Source: Anaerolineales bacterium
Lineage (GTDB): Bacteria > Chloroflexota > Anaerolineae > Promineifilales > Promineifilaceae
Assembly (NCBI GenBank): GCA_020432595.1
Contig: JAGQGA010000004.1
Location: 1 to 16,828, forward strand
Reading direction: 5' to 3'
DNA: 16,828 nucleotides
Numbering within the stretch: the stretch's first letter is position 1; every line of letters starts with the position of its first letter. Positions 6,388 through 14,710 of the stretch are shown one piece after another. The notes below the pieces were generated by a model that ran no database searches, was not told the DNA's origin, and was given only the letters and a program-made list of their open reading frames with translations. Made by a program: the position numbers and the translations under genes.

Positions 6388-8844
6388 CTAGAAAGAATCG
6401 TAGACAGAGCGAATTTGTAAGGTTGCTTCGGCCTGAGCCACAGTCCAGCCGGATGGCAAGGGGCAGGTAACGGTAACGGCGCGTCCGGCCGGTAAATCAA
6501 AGTAGTTGTCGCTAAAGACGACATCGGCTCCGTCAAGTGAGAGTTCAACGAGGCGGGCGAGCGAACGGCCGTTTACCTCAATGCACAACTGCTCCCCTTT
6601 AACTTGACAAACGGCCGTTATTCCCGGCTCAGCCAACCGCAAATGCTTGGTTGGGGCAAAGAAAGCCGTTTGTCGGGCTATCAAGCTGTCGCCCTGCCAC
6701 AATTCGGCAATGAAAATAAGATCGCGGCAGTTGTCATCGTTCACGTAGCTGTGTAAATCAAGCAGGTTGACCGTTGTCGTTGCCAGCGGTGCGGCTTCCA
6801 CCGCTTCTTCACCTGCCGTCAATACCTCGCCGCCCAACGTTTCCAGCGACCACCGAACACGGCCGGCCCAGGCTTCCTGCTGGTCATTGGTGATATAAAC
6901 ACCTTGACGCGGCGGCTCGTCTTCAATGGAGAGCATAACCGGCGCGTAAAAACGGTGGGCGGCATAGTGTAGTGCCTTCCAACGGCCAAAATAATCGAGG
7001 CTTGACCAGGAAGCAACCGGCCAGCAGTCGTTCAACTGCCAATAAAGCGTGCCTGCAACCCGGTTGCGGTGCCGCCGCCAATGCTCCACCCCATAGCGAA
7101 TCCCCTCTGCTTGCAGTACCAGACTCAAATAGACCAGCGACGGAAAATCTTTGGGCAGGCGAAAGGTGTCGAGCATTTGCCCCACCATCAGGCTGTTGCC
7201 GCTGTTGTTCTTTTGGTGCTGCTCCATGATGTAGGAGGTCATATTCCAGTCGGCTTCTTCGGCAAAAGTGCGGATGGTGGCTAAGGGCGGCAGTGCCTGA
7301 AAGCCAAATTCGCTCATAAAGCGGGGGTATTGACTGCGATAGGCGGTAAAGGGTTGGCGGCCGTGCCACACGTCCCAATAATGGGCATCCCCTTGCGTTT
7401 GCCCCCTGGGGTTGGCAAAGGGGGTGTCAGACGAGGGGGAGCTAGGCCAGTAGGCGGTGTCGGGGTCGAGACCGGCGCACCATTCCGGGAGAGTTTGGTG
7501 AAAAAAGCGGTCGTAAGCGGCCTTGAGGTCTTGCAGCTCTGGCCGTTCCCAGCCCCAATGCACCCAGCCCTCTTCCATTTCATTGTTGCCACACCACAGT
7601 GCCAAGCTGGTGCGGTGGCGCAAGCGGCGTACATTTTCGGCCACCTCGGTGCGGACGTTTTGCAAAAATTCGGGGTCGTGCAGCGGATAGACGCTGCATG
7701 AGAAGATAAAATCTTGCCAAACCAAAATGCCGTAGCGGTCGCAAAGGTTGTAAAATCGTTCCTCTTCGTAAAAACCACCGCCCCAGACGCGCAGCATGTT
7801 TTGGTGCGTGTCAACTGCAGCGCGGATGAGCATTTCTAGCTGGTCGTCGGTGATGCGCGTGGGGAAGGAATCGGCGGGAATCCAGTTGGCCCCTTTGGCA
7901 AACATGACCACGCCGTTGACAACAAATTCAAACGAGCGTCCCCACTCATCTGTTTCCTGACGCAGTTCAATTGTCCGTAGGCCAAGCTGGTAGCTGCGCT
8001 GGTCGAGAACGGCCGTTCCTTCACACAACGTCACCACAACTTGATAGAGCGGTTGATCGCCGTAGCTGTTGGGCCACCAAAGCTGGGGGTTGGAGATTAG
8101 AGATTGGAGATTGAGGTTGGTTGATGCGTCGGCTTCGACAGCAAAAACCTCTCCATTGGGGGCGGTAATTTGCAGCCGTGCCGTCAATGGTTCATCTGTC
8201 CATTGCTCCAGCGTCAGCGCGGCTGAAATCGTCACTTGCCCATTGTCATGGTGCTGCTGCAGATGCACGTCGGCGAGCCGGGCACTGCTACCCGCTTCCA
8301 CGCGAATATCTTTCCAAATGCCGATGGGTGGCAATTTTGGTCCCCAATCCCAGCCCAATTGGCAGGGGGCTTTGCGTAGGTAGGGGCCTCCGGCGATGCT
8401 GTGGTAGACGGTGGGTAACGGCCGTTTTGCCTCCTGCTCCGTGATGTAGTTCACCGGGGCGGCGAAGGCGATGTGCAGTTCGTTGTCACCGGCCTGTAGC
8501 AGTAGTTCTTTGATTTCCCAGCGGTATTGCCGGAACATGTTGTTGGTGTGGGCAAGGAAACGGCCGTTTAGCGTTACCGTTGCCAGCGTATCTAGCCCAT
8601 CACAAACCAGCCAAATGTGCGACTGGTCTAAAAGTTCGGGCGTAACAGCAAAGCGATGGCGATATTCCCAATCCGTTTTTGCCACCCACTGCACTTTTTT
8701 TTCATTATCGCCCACAAATGGGTCGGGTATACGACCCAAGGCCAATAAATCGGTGTGTACGCCACCGGGGACGGCGGCGGGCAGCCATTCTTCGGTTCCT
8801 GCCTGGCAAAACTCCCAGGCACCTGTTAGAGATTGAATGTTCAT
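6388..8844 (-). CDS. Glycoside hydrolase family 2 beta-mannosidase
   Basis: Exo-beta-mannosidase that removes mannose from beta-1,4-manno-oligosaccharides. From ATG 8844 the protein has 818 residues, normal for the family. Visible: sugar-binding/jelly-roll N-terminus (LTGAWEF, VPGGVHTDLL), GWDWGPKLPPIGIW (164-177), NPQLWWPNSYGDQPLY, the barrel start GANWIPAD (318-325), acid/base E422 in WCGNNEMEEG and nucleophile E512 in MSEFGFQ. The WCGNNE-MEEGW and GWDWGP signatures point to beta-mannosidase rather than beta-galactosidase or glucuronidase. The frame is open upstream to 8982, but those 46 residues are Cys/Trp-rich translation of an intergenic repeat, so ATG 8844 is preferred. No signal peptide. 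Same operon as GH3 and probably the deacetylase. Five AACGGCCGTT sites lie inside it, as does a GAGATTGGAGATT micro-repeat. Confidence 0.93.
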   Translation of the reverse strand: MNIQSLTGAWEFCQAGTEEWLPAAVPGGVHTDLLALGRIPDPFVGDNEKKVQWVAKTDWEYRHRFAVTPELLDQSHIWLVCDGLDTLATVTLNGRFLAHTNNMFRQYRWEIKELLLQAGDNELHIAFAAPVNYITEQEAKRPLPTVYHSIAGGPYLRKAPCQLGWDWGPKLPPIGIWKDIRVEAGSSARLADVHLQQHHDNGQVTISAALTLEQWTDEPLTARLQITAPNGEVFAVEADASTNLNLQSLISNPQLWWPNSYGDQPLYQVVVTLCEGTAVLDQRSYQLGLRTIELRQETDEWGRSFEFVVNGVVMFAKGANWIPADSFPTRITDDQLEMLIRAAVDTHQNMLRVWGGGFYEEERFYNLCDRYGILVWQDFIFSCSVYPLHDPEFLQNVRTEVAENVRRLRHRTSLALWCGNNEMEEGWVHWGWERPELQDLKAAYDRFFHQTLPEWCAGLDPDTAYWPSSPSSDTPFANPRGQTQGDAHYWDVWHGRQPFTAYRSQYPRFMSEFGFQALPPLATIRTFAEEADWNMTSYIMEQHQKNNSGNSLMVGQMLDTFRLPKDFPSLVYLSLVLQAEGIRYGVEHWRRHRNRVAGTLYWQLNDCWPVASWSSLDYFGRWKALHYAAHRFYAPVMLSIEDEPPRQGVYITNDQQEAWAGRVRWSLETLGGEVLTAGEEAVEAAPLATTTVNLLDLHSYVNDDNCRDLIFIAELWQGDSLIARQTAFFAPTKHLRLAEPGITAVCQVKGEQLCIEVNGRSLARLVELSLDGADVVFSDNYFDLPAGRAVTVTCPLPSGWTVAQAEATLQIRSVYDSF
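8092..8120. repeat. GGAGATTAGAGATT micro-repeat inside the beta-mannosidase gene
   Basis: A short direct repeat of (G)GAGATT(G/A) runs through 8092-8120. On the minus strand it encodes residues about 242-251 (TNLNLQSLIS), just before the conserved NPQLWWPN motif. It looks like an intergenic-type simple repeat that has entered a surface loop in frame. Family comparison would be needed to show that it is an insertion. Confidence 0.45.
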
Positions 8845-8895
8845 AACAAGCTCATCTACTTGTAAGGCTTCATCAAACGGGCAATCTGTTTTGTA

Positions 8896-8966
8896 GCAAG
8901 TTACAGGTTGCAAGTAACAAGTCATCTCTGCTGGCAGCCACTTGCCACTTGTAACTTGCCACTTGC
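8896..8966. repeat. ACTTGTAACTTGCC inverted repeat upstream of the GH2 gene
   Basis: A left block (8896-8922, GCAAGTTACAGGTTGCAAGT and following) and a right block (8940-8966, ACTTGCCACTTGTAACTTGC and following) are imperfect inverted copies, each built from repeated CAAGT/ACTTG words. It lies in the 156-base gap between the deacetylase stop (9001) and the GH2 start (8844), and reads through as Cys/Trp-rich nonsense if translated. It resembles a dispersed intergenic repeat. No promoter or terminator was recognised in this gap. Confidence 0.6.
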
Positions 8967-9000
8967 ACCAGTTGTCAGGCACACTAGCCGCTAATGAGTC

Positions 9001-9852
9001 TTACTTGTTTTTCCAAACATCCTGCAAGGCACCATAGTTTAGAAGGATGATGCCTTCTGCTTCAACAACATCTTTTGCTTGTTGCGAAGTGAGAAAATTA
9101 AGATCTGCTTGGCGAATGGTGGCGCCGCCAGGGTCTATGGTTTGCAGTTCGGCATTGGCAAGACCGGGATGAACGGCCCACTCGCTTAACCCGGCCGGCA
9201 GTTCGCGCAAAAGCTGGGTATAGCGTGCGGCTTTTGTGGCTGGTTCAAGCTGGTAGCTATCCAGAAAGTCGTAGTCGTTGGTGGGGAACCCTTGGCTTTG
9301 TATTTTTTCGATGGCAGAACGGCCGAAAACGCGCAACGCTAGCCCATATGCCTTTGCCAGCCCAAACATCAAATCAACAATGTCCTCTCGGCCACCAAGG
9401 CGTAGGCAGTGCCAATCCAGGTGCGTTGGCTCTAGCCCGGTTGCCAACACCCATTCGATTTGCGCCCGAAATTCCAGTTCCAATTCAGTCAGGTTGACCT
9501 GGGCCAAGAAGTGGGGCATCTGCTCAAACTGGTAAAAGTAGCCCGCGTCATCAACCAGCGACGGCACCTGCTGCCGAGGTGTGATTGGTCCCCAGCGATA
9601 ATCAGCCCACTCTGAAATCACGGTGAGGTGAACGCCAAAGGCGATGCCAGGGTGAGCAGCCAGGAAGCGCGTGGCGTGTAACGCCCAAGGGCAGGGAACC
9701 ATGATGGTGGTAGAGGTGATGACTCCCGCCCGCAATCCACTAAAGATGGCCTCATTGACTGCGTGACACATGCCAAAATCGTCAGCGTTGATGATCAAGA
9801 GACGTGCATCCGCCGGATACCCTAGCATTTGGTTGGTTTGACGGATGGTCAT
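9001..9852 (-). CDS. ChbG/YdjC-family carbohydrate deacetylase
   Basis: Member of the ChbG/HpnK/YdjC family, metal-dependent enzymes that remove N- or O-acetyl groups from carbohydrates (ChbG acts on chitobiose). At 283 residues it is the expected size. Visible: the metal-binding NADDFG (22-27, D24/D25), AVNEAI, FGVHLTV (H75) and THLDWH (H144, H148), the histidines expected at the metal site. The C-terminal part holds EWAVHPG. No signal peptide, so a cytosolic role. Start at ATG 9852, with only a weak GAG as ribosome site; ATG 9828 is an alternative. It sits between the transporter genes and the two glycosidases. Acetylated mannan or N-acetylated oligosaccharides are therefore plausible substrates, but this is inference from context. 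Confidence 0.88.
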   Translation of the reverse strand: MTIRQTNQMLGYPADARLLIINADDFGMCHAVNEAIFSGLRAGVITSTTIMVPCPWALHATRFLAAHPGIAFGVHLTVISEWADYRWGPITPRQQVPSLVDDAGYFYQFEQMPHFLAQVNLTELELEFRAQIEWVLATGLEPTHLDWHCLRLGGREDIVDLMFGLAKAYGLALRVFGRSAIEKIQSQGFPTNDYDFLDSYQLEPATKAARYTQLLRELPAGLSEWAVHPGLANAELQTIDPGGATIRQADLNFLTSQQAKDVVEAEGIILLNYGALQDVWKNK

Positions 9853-9883
9853 TTATGCTGCTCTTTTGCCCAAATTAGCCCAG

Positions 9884-9956
9884 CCACAACCCCGCCCAGC
9901 CGTAAACGGCCGGGCTATATAGCGACGGCCGCTGAAGCGGCCTGAAGCGGTTGTGG
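9884..9956. repeat. Cloverleaf-like palindrome cluster between the RAYT and chbG-like genes
   Basis: The outer stem CCACAACC (9884-9891) / GGTTGTGG (9949-9956) encloses two hairpins. The first is GCCCAGCCG (9894-9902) with CGGCCGGGC (9907-9915), loop TAAA, one mismatch. The second is GGCCGCT (9927-9933) with AGCGGCC (9936-9942), loop GA. Together they make a three-way junction. It lies in the leader region of the deacetylase on the minus strand and next to the REP-like hairpins, so it could be part of the repeat cluster or a leader structure. Confidence 0.55.
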
Positions 9957-9964
9957 TTGGTAAA

Positions 9965-10027
9965 AAGCCCGGTTTAGCGGGCGTTGTTAACCAGGCAGGC
10001 GATTTATCGCCTGCCGAATTCTGCCGG
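9965..10027. repeat. REP-like two-hairpin module, left copy
   Basis: AAGCCCG...CGGGC forms a small hairpin, followed by GTTGTTAACC and a perfect hairpin GGCAGGCGA / TCGCCTGCC (loop TTTA, 9994-10015), then CTGCCGG at 10021-10027. The same layout in the same orientation recurs at 10538-10598, so the transposase gene sits between two direct copies. Confidence 0.75.
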
Positions 10028-10035
10028 ATCCGATT

Positions 10036-10530
10036 TTACATTTCCCACAACATCATTTCCTGATGCCATGCTTCATCATTGACAAGGTACGTCTCTTGGT
10101 ATTCCCGAATCATTGGCTGAGACGAATCGCCCTCCACTCGTTCCAGAACCGGAATGATTGTATTTTGGGCATGATGTTCTTTTTGTCGTTCAACATACGC
10201 AATCACATTGGGCAAACGTTTGCCATCAAAAGAAAAAACGCCATAGCTCTCTTGCCAATAAAACGCTTTGTCAGGATATTGTTGATTGAAGTGTGCCGTT
10301 GCAACCCCTTTAACTTGCCCAATAAAAGTTGCTACTGCAATTTTGGGAGGAATCGAAGCAACCATATGCACATGGTCTTCCACCCCATTTAAACTAAACA
10401 CTGTGCCGCCTAACCCAATGGCCTTAGCGCGGATAAAGTTGTAGACAATCGGCTCAACTGCGGACGTTAGGATCGCTTGGCGATTCTTAGTAGTCCAGAC
10501 AACATGATAGAAAAGGCGATAATAAGCCAT
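10036..10530 (-). CDS. IS200/Y1-type (RAYT-like) REP-associated tyrosine transposase
   Basis: Single-strand DNA transposase of the Y1_Tnp / HUH fold, acting at palindromic hairpins. At 164 residues it is within the RAYT/IS200 TnpA size range. The HUH metal motif is HVH (H53, H55, in GVEDHVHMV) and the catalytic tyrosine is probably Y112 in NVIAYVERQKEHH. The N-terminus MAYYRLFYHVVWTTKNR is characteristic of the family. It is flanked by direct copies of a two-hairpin module, as RAYT genes are flanked by REP sequences. Start ATG 10530 has no clear Shine-Dalgarno, and the REP hairpin ends 8-9 bases away from the start region. It splits the ATPase gene oppF-like (stop 10601) from the deacetylase, so it may interrupt an operon or be read as part of it. 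Gene appears intact. Confidence 0.88.
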   Translation of the reverse strand: MAYYRLFYHVVWTTKNRQAILTSAVEPIVYNFIRAKAIGLGGTVFSLNGVEDHVHMVASIPPKIAVATFIGQVKGVATAHFNQQYPDKAFYWQESYGVFSFDGKRLPNVIAYVERQKEHHAQNTIIPVLERVEGDSSQPMIREYQETYLVNDEAWHQEMMLWEM

Positions 10531-10537
10531 GATTGGG

Positions 10538-10598
10538 AAGCCCGATTCATCGGGCGTTGTTTACTAGGCAGGCGATTTATCGTCTGCCGGACTGCCGG
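10538..10598. repeat. REP-like two-hairpin module, right copy
   Basis: Hairpin GCCCGAT / ATCGGGC (10540-10555), then GTTGTTTACT, then hairpin GGCAGGCGA / TCGTCTGCC (10567-10588, loop TTTA, one G.T), then CTGCCGG at 10592-10598. In the first hairpin the tip is paired AT/AT where the left copy has an unpaired G. It ends two bases before the stop codon of the upstream ATPase gene (10601). Confidence 0.75.
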
Positions 10599-10600
10599 AC

Positions 10601-11413
10601 TTACACCGTTGACAGATCCCACTCTTCATAGATTTTGGGCACATCGTTGATCAGGCGCTGGGTGTAGGGTTGTTTAGGGTGCAGAATAACCTCATCAGCC
10701 GACCCGCTTTCAACAAACACGCCTTTTTCCATGATATAGACTGTATCCGAAACATAATAGGCCAGGCCAATATCGTGGGTAATAAAAATCGGCGTCATCC
10801 CAACCTCATCCCGTAGCTGTAAGAGATAATCTAGGATGGTGGCACGTGAGCAGGCATCAATCATGGATGTGGGTTCATCGGCCAGCAGGATTTTAGGTTT
10901 TAGCAGAAAGATGCGGGCAATCATGAGGCGCTGCTGCTGCCCACCGGAAAGCTCAAAGGGGTATTTGTTGGTTAGCTCCTCGAATTTCAGGTTGACAAAG
11001 CTGCACGCCTCTGTCATCATCTCGACTTTTTGCTCATAGGGTAGCCGGCCGCCCCCGCGCATGTTAATGCAATCTAGAAGCACAGAGTCAATCTTGTTAA
11101 AAATATTAAAGGAAGCAAAGGGGTCTTGAAAGATGGCTTGAATCTGCTGCCAATATGCTTTCCGCTTGCCGTGGGAGCTGATGTCGCGTTTTTCCCCCTG
11201 AAAATAGATGTCGCCTTCAGTCTCGCTGATCAGCCCTAGCAGCATTTTTGCCAGGGTAGTCTTGCCGCTGCCCGATTCACCAACGATGGAAATGACTTCG
11301 CCTTCTTTAAAATCGAAATCAACGTTGTTGACGGCAACGGTTCGTGTGCGGCCAAACCCAAATACTTTGGTAACGCCTTTGCCACTTAAGCATGATTTTC
11401 TTTTATCAGCCAT
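10601..11413 (-). CDS. ABC transporter ATP-binding protein, OppF/DppF type
   Basis: Second ATPase of an Opp/Dpp-type importer, a cytosolic subunit powering uptake through the two permeases. Numbered from ATG 11413 it has 270 residues: Walker [10 protein letters not shown] (45-53), Q-loop IFQDPFASF, signature LSGGQQQR (155-162), Walker [13 protein letters not shown] (175-186) and switch histidine in FITHDIGL. The C-terminus stops soon after [11 protein letters not shown], so the Cys-rich oligo_HPY tail seen in its partner is absent. ATG 11413 overlaps the stop of the preceding ATPase gene by eight bases (11406-11413) and has AGGA just upstream; a longer in-frame start at 11434 would extend the overlap and is less likely. 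Translational coupling is expected. Confidence 0.92.
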   Translation of the reverse strand: MADKRKSCLSGKGVTKVFGFGRTRTVAVNNVDFDFKEGEVISIVGESGSGKTTLAKMLLGLISETEGDIYFQGEKRDISSHGKRKAYWQQIQAIFQDPFASFNIFNKIDSVLLDCINMRGGGRLPYEQKVEMMTEACSFVNLKFEELTNKYPFELSGGQQQRLMIARIFLLKPKILLADEPTSMIDACSRATILDYLLQLRDEVGMTPIFITHDIGLAYYVSDTVYIMEKGVFVESGSADEVILHPKQPYTQRLINDVPKIYEEWDLSTV

Positions 11414-12428
11414 TTTCCTGAGCCTCCCTGGCATAGATCTCTCTTAGTTCTTCTTCGGATATGACACAGCGGTAAGAACGGCCGTTACCTATCTCACGCA
11501 GCGGGACAGAATAGACTCGGCACTCAGGCCGCACATATTTGCAGCGTGCTGCAAAGCGACAGCCAGATGGCGGGTTTTTTAGGTTTGGAGGCACCCCAGG
11601 AATTGCTGCCAATTTTACATCCCGCAGCCCTTCCTCTGGCACAATGATTGAACCCATGAGACCCTTGGAATAAGGGTGAAGGGGATCAAACACGGCATCA
11701 TGGGCACCGGCCTTTTCTACAATTTGCCCGGCATACATCACCATAATGTCGTCGGTCACGTTGTAAAGCAGCGGCAGCTCGTGGGTAATAAAAATCATGG
11801 CCTTAATGTAGCCATTGTCCATCAAGTTCCGCAGCATCTTGATGACCATCTTTTGCGAGGTCACATCAAGTGCCGATGAAGGTTCGTCAGCAATTAGCAC
11901 CTGTGGCTTGAGGATGACCGAAATGGCGATGACGGTGCGTTGTTTCATACCGCCAGACAGTTCCACGGCATATTTTTGCAGTACTTCGGCCGGCAGCCCC
12001 AAGGACTCAAAAAGACCCTTTGCCATGTCGTAAATTTCTTGTTTGGTGGCGGTAGGGTCATGTGCCCGCACAACATCTTCAATGAAGTGGATGATCTTTT
12101 GCGTTGGGTTGAGCGCATTTAAAGCCGCTTGGGGAATGTAGGCAATTTCGCGTCCCAAAATAGATTTACGTACCTCATCAGGATCCATACCGGAGATGTT
12201 GTTGTCATCTATGATGATGTCGCCGCTGGTATAGTACAGTGGGGGGAAATAGTACCCCATTAGGCTGAGTGCCAGCGTTGATTTGCCGCAGCCAGATTCC
12301 CCGGCAACACCCAGCGATCTTCCTTCTTCAATGGCGAGAGAAACATGATCCACGGCATAGACATCTTCCCCAAACCGGGTGATGTATTTGGTGGTCAGTT
12401 CCCGAACGTCTAGCATAACTTTTCCCAT
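11406..12428 (-). CDS. ABC transporter ATP-binding protein, OppD/DppD type
   Basis: First ATPase of the Opp-type importer. From ATG 12428 the protein has 340 residues: Walker [10 protein letters not shown] (43-51), signature LSGGMKQR (157-164), Walker [13 protein letters not shown] (177-188) and FITHELPLL. The C-terminal oligo_HPY domain has the expected cysteines (CRFAARC, PEC, YRC), which in this family may bind an iron-sulphur cluster. ATG 12428 is chosen because AGGTGA lies 5 bases upstream; the GTG at 12437, directly after the permease stop, is possible but too close to GGGAG. It follows the permease by 9 bases and overlaps the next ATPase by 8, so the four transporter genes form one unit. 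One AACGGCCGTT site encodes NGR here. Confidence 0.93.
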   Translation of the reverse strand: MGKVMLDVRELTTKYITRFGEDVYAVDHVSLAIEEGRSLGVAGESGCGKSTLALSLMGYYFPPLYYTSGDIIIDDNNISGMDPDEVRKSILGREIAYIPQAALNALNPTQKIIHFIEDVVRAHDPTATKQEIYDMAKGLFESLGLPAEVLQKYAVELSGGMKQRTVIAISVILKPQVLIADEPSSALDVTSQKMVIKMLRNLMDNGYIKAMIFITHELPLLYNVTDDIMVMYAGQIVEKAGAHDAVFDPLHPYSKGLMGSIIVPEEGLRDVKLAAIPGVPPNLKNPPSGCRFAARCKYVRPECRVYSVPLREIGNGRSYRCVISEEELREIYAREAQENG

Positions 12429-12437
12429 ATCAATCAC

Positions 12438-13688
12438 CTACTCCCTCAATGCTGGGTTGAATACCTGGTCGAGACCGGTATTCATTAAATTCATCGAAAA
12501 TGCAATTAGCGCGATGGTGAGAATGACAGGGAAATATGCCCACCATTTGCCTAGGATATGCGCCTGGTAAATCATGGCCCAGTTCATCATGAGACCCAAC
12601 GTGGGCACTTCTGTTGTCTTGGGGCCAAGTCCTAAAATGGACAGCCCAGCCTCGGCCAGGATACCGGAGGAGATTTGCAAGATGAGTGCCATGATGACGT
12701 AGGAAGCGATGTAGGGCAGAATGTCTCTGACGATGATGTGGGTGATTGAATGACCGGAGAGCTTTGAGAGATTTACGTGGTCACGATTTCGCAAAGAAAT
12801 AACTTGTGATCTGACGGCTCTGGCTGTCCATACCCATGAGGTGAAGCCGATGACAACGGCAATGGTGAAAGCTCCTCGTTGTTCTTGGCTAATACTGAAT
12901 GAGATCAGGATGAGGAGGACGAAGCTGGGGATGACGGTAAACAGGTTGGTGATAAACATGATGATGTCATCTACAAAGCCACCGATGTAGCCAGACACCA
13001 ACCCCAAAACCAAGCCAATGAGGGTGGCGATGGCACCGGCTACCAAACCGATTTGCAGGGAGACACCTGTGGCTCTGATGAGTTCTGTCAACACGTCGCG
13101 GCCAAAGTTGTCGGTTCCCAAGGGTAAAATGCGTACGTTGGGGACTTGGCTGATGTTGACGTAGGCTGTTTGGGGCACGGTGGCTGTTTCTTCCAGAACG
13201 GCCGTTTCTTCATTCATCTCCGCAATAACAGCCCCCTCAGTCCTTAGCAGCCCTTGAATGTTGTTGTTCAATCGAATATAGTAATTTCGATCAGCGTTGG
13301 TCATTCCGGGCAGCCGCGTGGTAGGGTCAAAGTTGTTAAACCACTGATCTAGAAGCTGTTCAGTGTTGGTAATGTCAATCTCGTTTTCGGCCATCCCATT
13401 GCCCACCAGCCAGGTCTGAATGGCTTGGCGATCTTCGTCGCCCAAGCGGTTGGCAATGCGCCGCTCAGCAGCCTCATCTAGATTGAGGGTGTAATACTTG
13501 GTGTTAATGCTGTCATAGACGTTAACATAAATTCCGGGTTCAAAAAATGTGCCCTGGGCGATGATCTTGAGCGGCGGGTCTGGTATCACCAGCGGGTAAA
13601 TAATGACGCCTAGCACAATCGCCACAAAAATGACAAAGCCCGTAACGAATTTTCCAGATTGGAAGATTTGTTGAAGCATGTGTTTCAT
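12438..13688 (-). CDS. ABC transporter permease, OppC/DppC type, with long extracytoplasmic insertion
   Basis: Inner-membrane permease of the Opp/Dpp family. At 416 residues it is about 100 longer than usual OppC proteins. TM1 spans about 13-35; residues 36-185 form a hydrophilic Asn/Asp/Glu-rich segment before the conserved [11 protein letters not shown] (190-200) that normally follows TM1 by 45-60 residues. Five further membrane segments follow (about 208-233, 240-265, 273-290, 325-350, 383-402), with the ATPase-coupling loop around 305-325 (LSKLSG...VRDILP). ATG 13688 has GGAGG eight bases upstream. It follows the other permease by 17 bases. The added segment would lie outside the membrane near the binding-protein docking side. 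Similar long loops are plausible for oligosaccharide-type Opp importers, but that is inference. Confidence 0.91.
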   Translation of the reverse strand: MKHMLQQIFQSGKFVTGFVIFVAIVLGVIIYPLVIPDPPLKIIAQGTFFEPGIYVNVYDSINTKYYTLNLDEAAERRIANRLGDEDRQAIQTWLVGNGMAENEIDITNTEQLLDQWFNNFDPTTRLPGMTNADRNYYIRLNNNIQGLLRTEGAVIAEMNEETAVLEETATVPQTAYVNISQVPNVRILPLGTDNFGRDVLTELIRATGVSLQIGLVAGAIATLIGLVLGLVSGYIGGFVDDIIMFITNLFTVIPSFVLLILISFSISQEQRGAFTIAVVIGFTSWVWTARAVRSQVISLRNRDHVNLSKLSGHSITHIIVRDILPYIASYVIMALILQISSGILAEAGLSILGLGPKTTEVPTLGLMMNWAMIYQAHILGKWWAYFPVILTIALIAFSMNLMNTGLDQVFNPALRE

Positions 13689-13705
13689 AACTGCATCCTC
13701 CTTAT

Positions 13706-14710
13706 TTAATCGGCTTGGGCTGCCTTGATGCGCGGATCAAGGATGCCGTAGAATATCTCGAGCAGAAAGTTTGCAGTTAGTACCATGAGGGTGATGATCA
13801 AGGTGGTGGCTGAAATGAGTGGGTAATCTTGACCAAGAACGGCCGTTAAAATCGTCGAACCCAACCCCGGGTAGCTAAAAATAATTTCTGCCACCAAAGC
13901 CCCGCCAACCATTGTACCAATTGACAAAGCTAGACCCGTAATTTGTGGCAGCATAGCATTCCGAAACACATACCCAACAATTTTGCGATCCTTAATTCCC
14001 AAAAAGCGACTGTACTTTACATAATCCGCATTTAGCTCGTAGATAGACATCGCTCGCATACCAATTGCCTGACCACCAATCGTAATCAGTACGATTGACC
14101 AAAACGGCAGTTGGTAATGAACGATCACAGACCAAATAAACCTCCAGCTAAAATTAGGAATCAGGTCGAACCCATAGCCACCAGAAGTGGGAAACCACTT
14201 AAATGTAACCGCAAAAATAACCAGCATAATGATCGCCATGCCAAATGCTGGCAAATTACTGACAAAAATACTAACTGGCATCAGGATCTTATCAAACGTG
14301 CCCCGGCGGTAAGCAGCTAAAGCACCAAGCGTGTTGCCAATGATCCAGCCAACGATAATGGCCGGAAACTGCAAAGCAATCGTCCACAAAATAGAGGATT
14401 TAATAACATCAGCCACCGTGCGTGGATATTGGCTAAAGGAAAACCCAAAATCACCCCGAAATATATTTTTCATATAAAGGAAAAATTGTTCGAGCATGGG
14501 CTTGTTAGTGCCGAACTGTTCAGCATATTGCTCATAAATGGCCTGAACCCCAGTTGTATTGCTCATACCTTGAGCCAACCTAGACACAATGGCCGCTACC
14601 GGATCACCCGGCATCAGGCGCGGCAGGATAAAGTTCAGGATAAATGCAGCGACTAAGGTTACAAAGAACCAAGCCAGCTTATTCATAAAATAATTGCGGT
14701 ACCCCTTCAA
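13706..14710 (-). CDS. ABC transporter permease, OppB/DppB type
   Basis: Inner-membrane permease, partner of the OppC-like protein. The 334 residues from TTG 14710 include an N-terminal membrane segment ([25 protein letters not shown]), the LPRLMPGDP signature of the family, five more hydrophobic segments, and the coupling loop around [28 protein letters not shown]. The TTG start is chosen because a near-perfect AGGAGG lies seven bases upstream. The frame continues to an upstream ATG at 14773, but that would put the ribosome site inside the gene. It is the first gene after the terminator that follows the binding-protein gene. One AACGGCCGTT site encodes TAV. Confidence 0.92.
   Translation of the reverse strand: MKGYRNYFMNKLAWFFVTLVAAFILNFILPRLMPGDPVAAIVSRLAQGMSNTTGVQAIYEQYAEQFGTNKPMLEQFFLYMKNIFRGDFGFSFSQYPRTVADVIKSSILWTIALQFPAIIVGWIIGNTLGALAAYRRGTFDKILMPVSIFVSNLPAFGMAIIMLVIFAVTFKWFPTSGGYGFDLIPNFSWRFIWSVIVHYQLPFWSIVLITIGGQAIGMRAMSIYELNADYVKYSRFLGIKDRKIVGYVFRNAMLPQITGLALSIGTMVGGALVAEIIFSYPGLGSTILTAVLGQDYPLISATTLIITLMVLTANFLLEIFYGILDPRIKAAQAD

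Larger units (their letters stand above)
3967..13847. repeat. Iterated palindrome AACGGCCGTT, 12 copies
   Basis: Exact copies start at 3967, 4560, 5045, 5801, 6564, 6610, 8008, 8417, 8559, 11477, 13197 and 13838. Eleven are inside genes: three in GH3, five in GH2, and one each in the OppD-, OppC- and OppB-like genes. One is in the 173-bp repeat at 3886-4058. They are read as TAV (six), NGR (three) and RP (two), so all three frames are used. None is in the NB-ARC, deacetylase, transposase or binding-protein genes. Confidence 0.9.
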
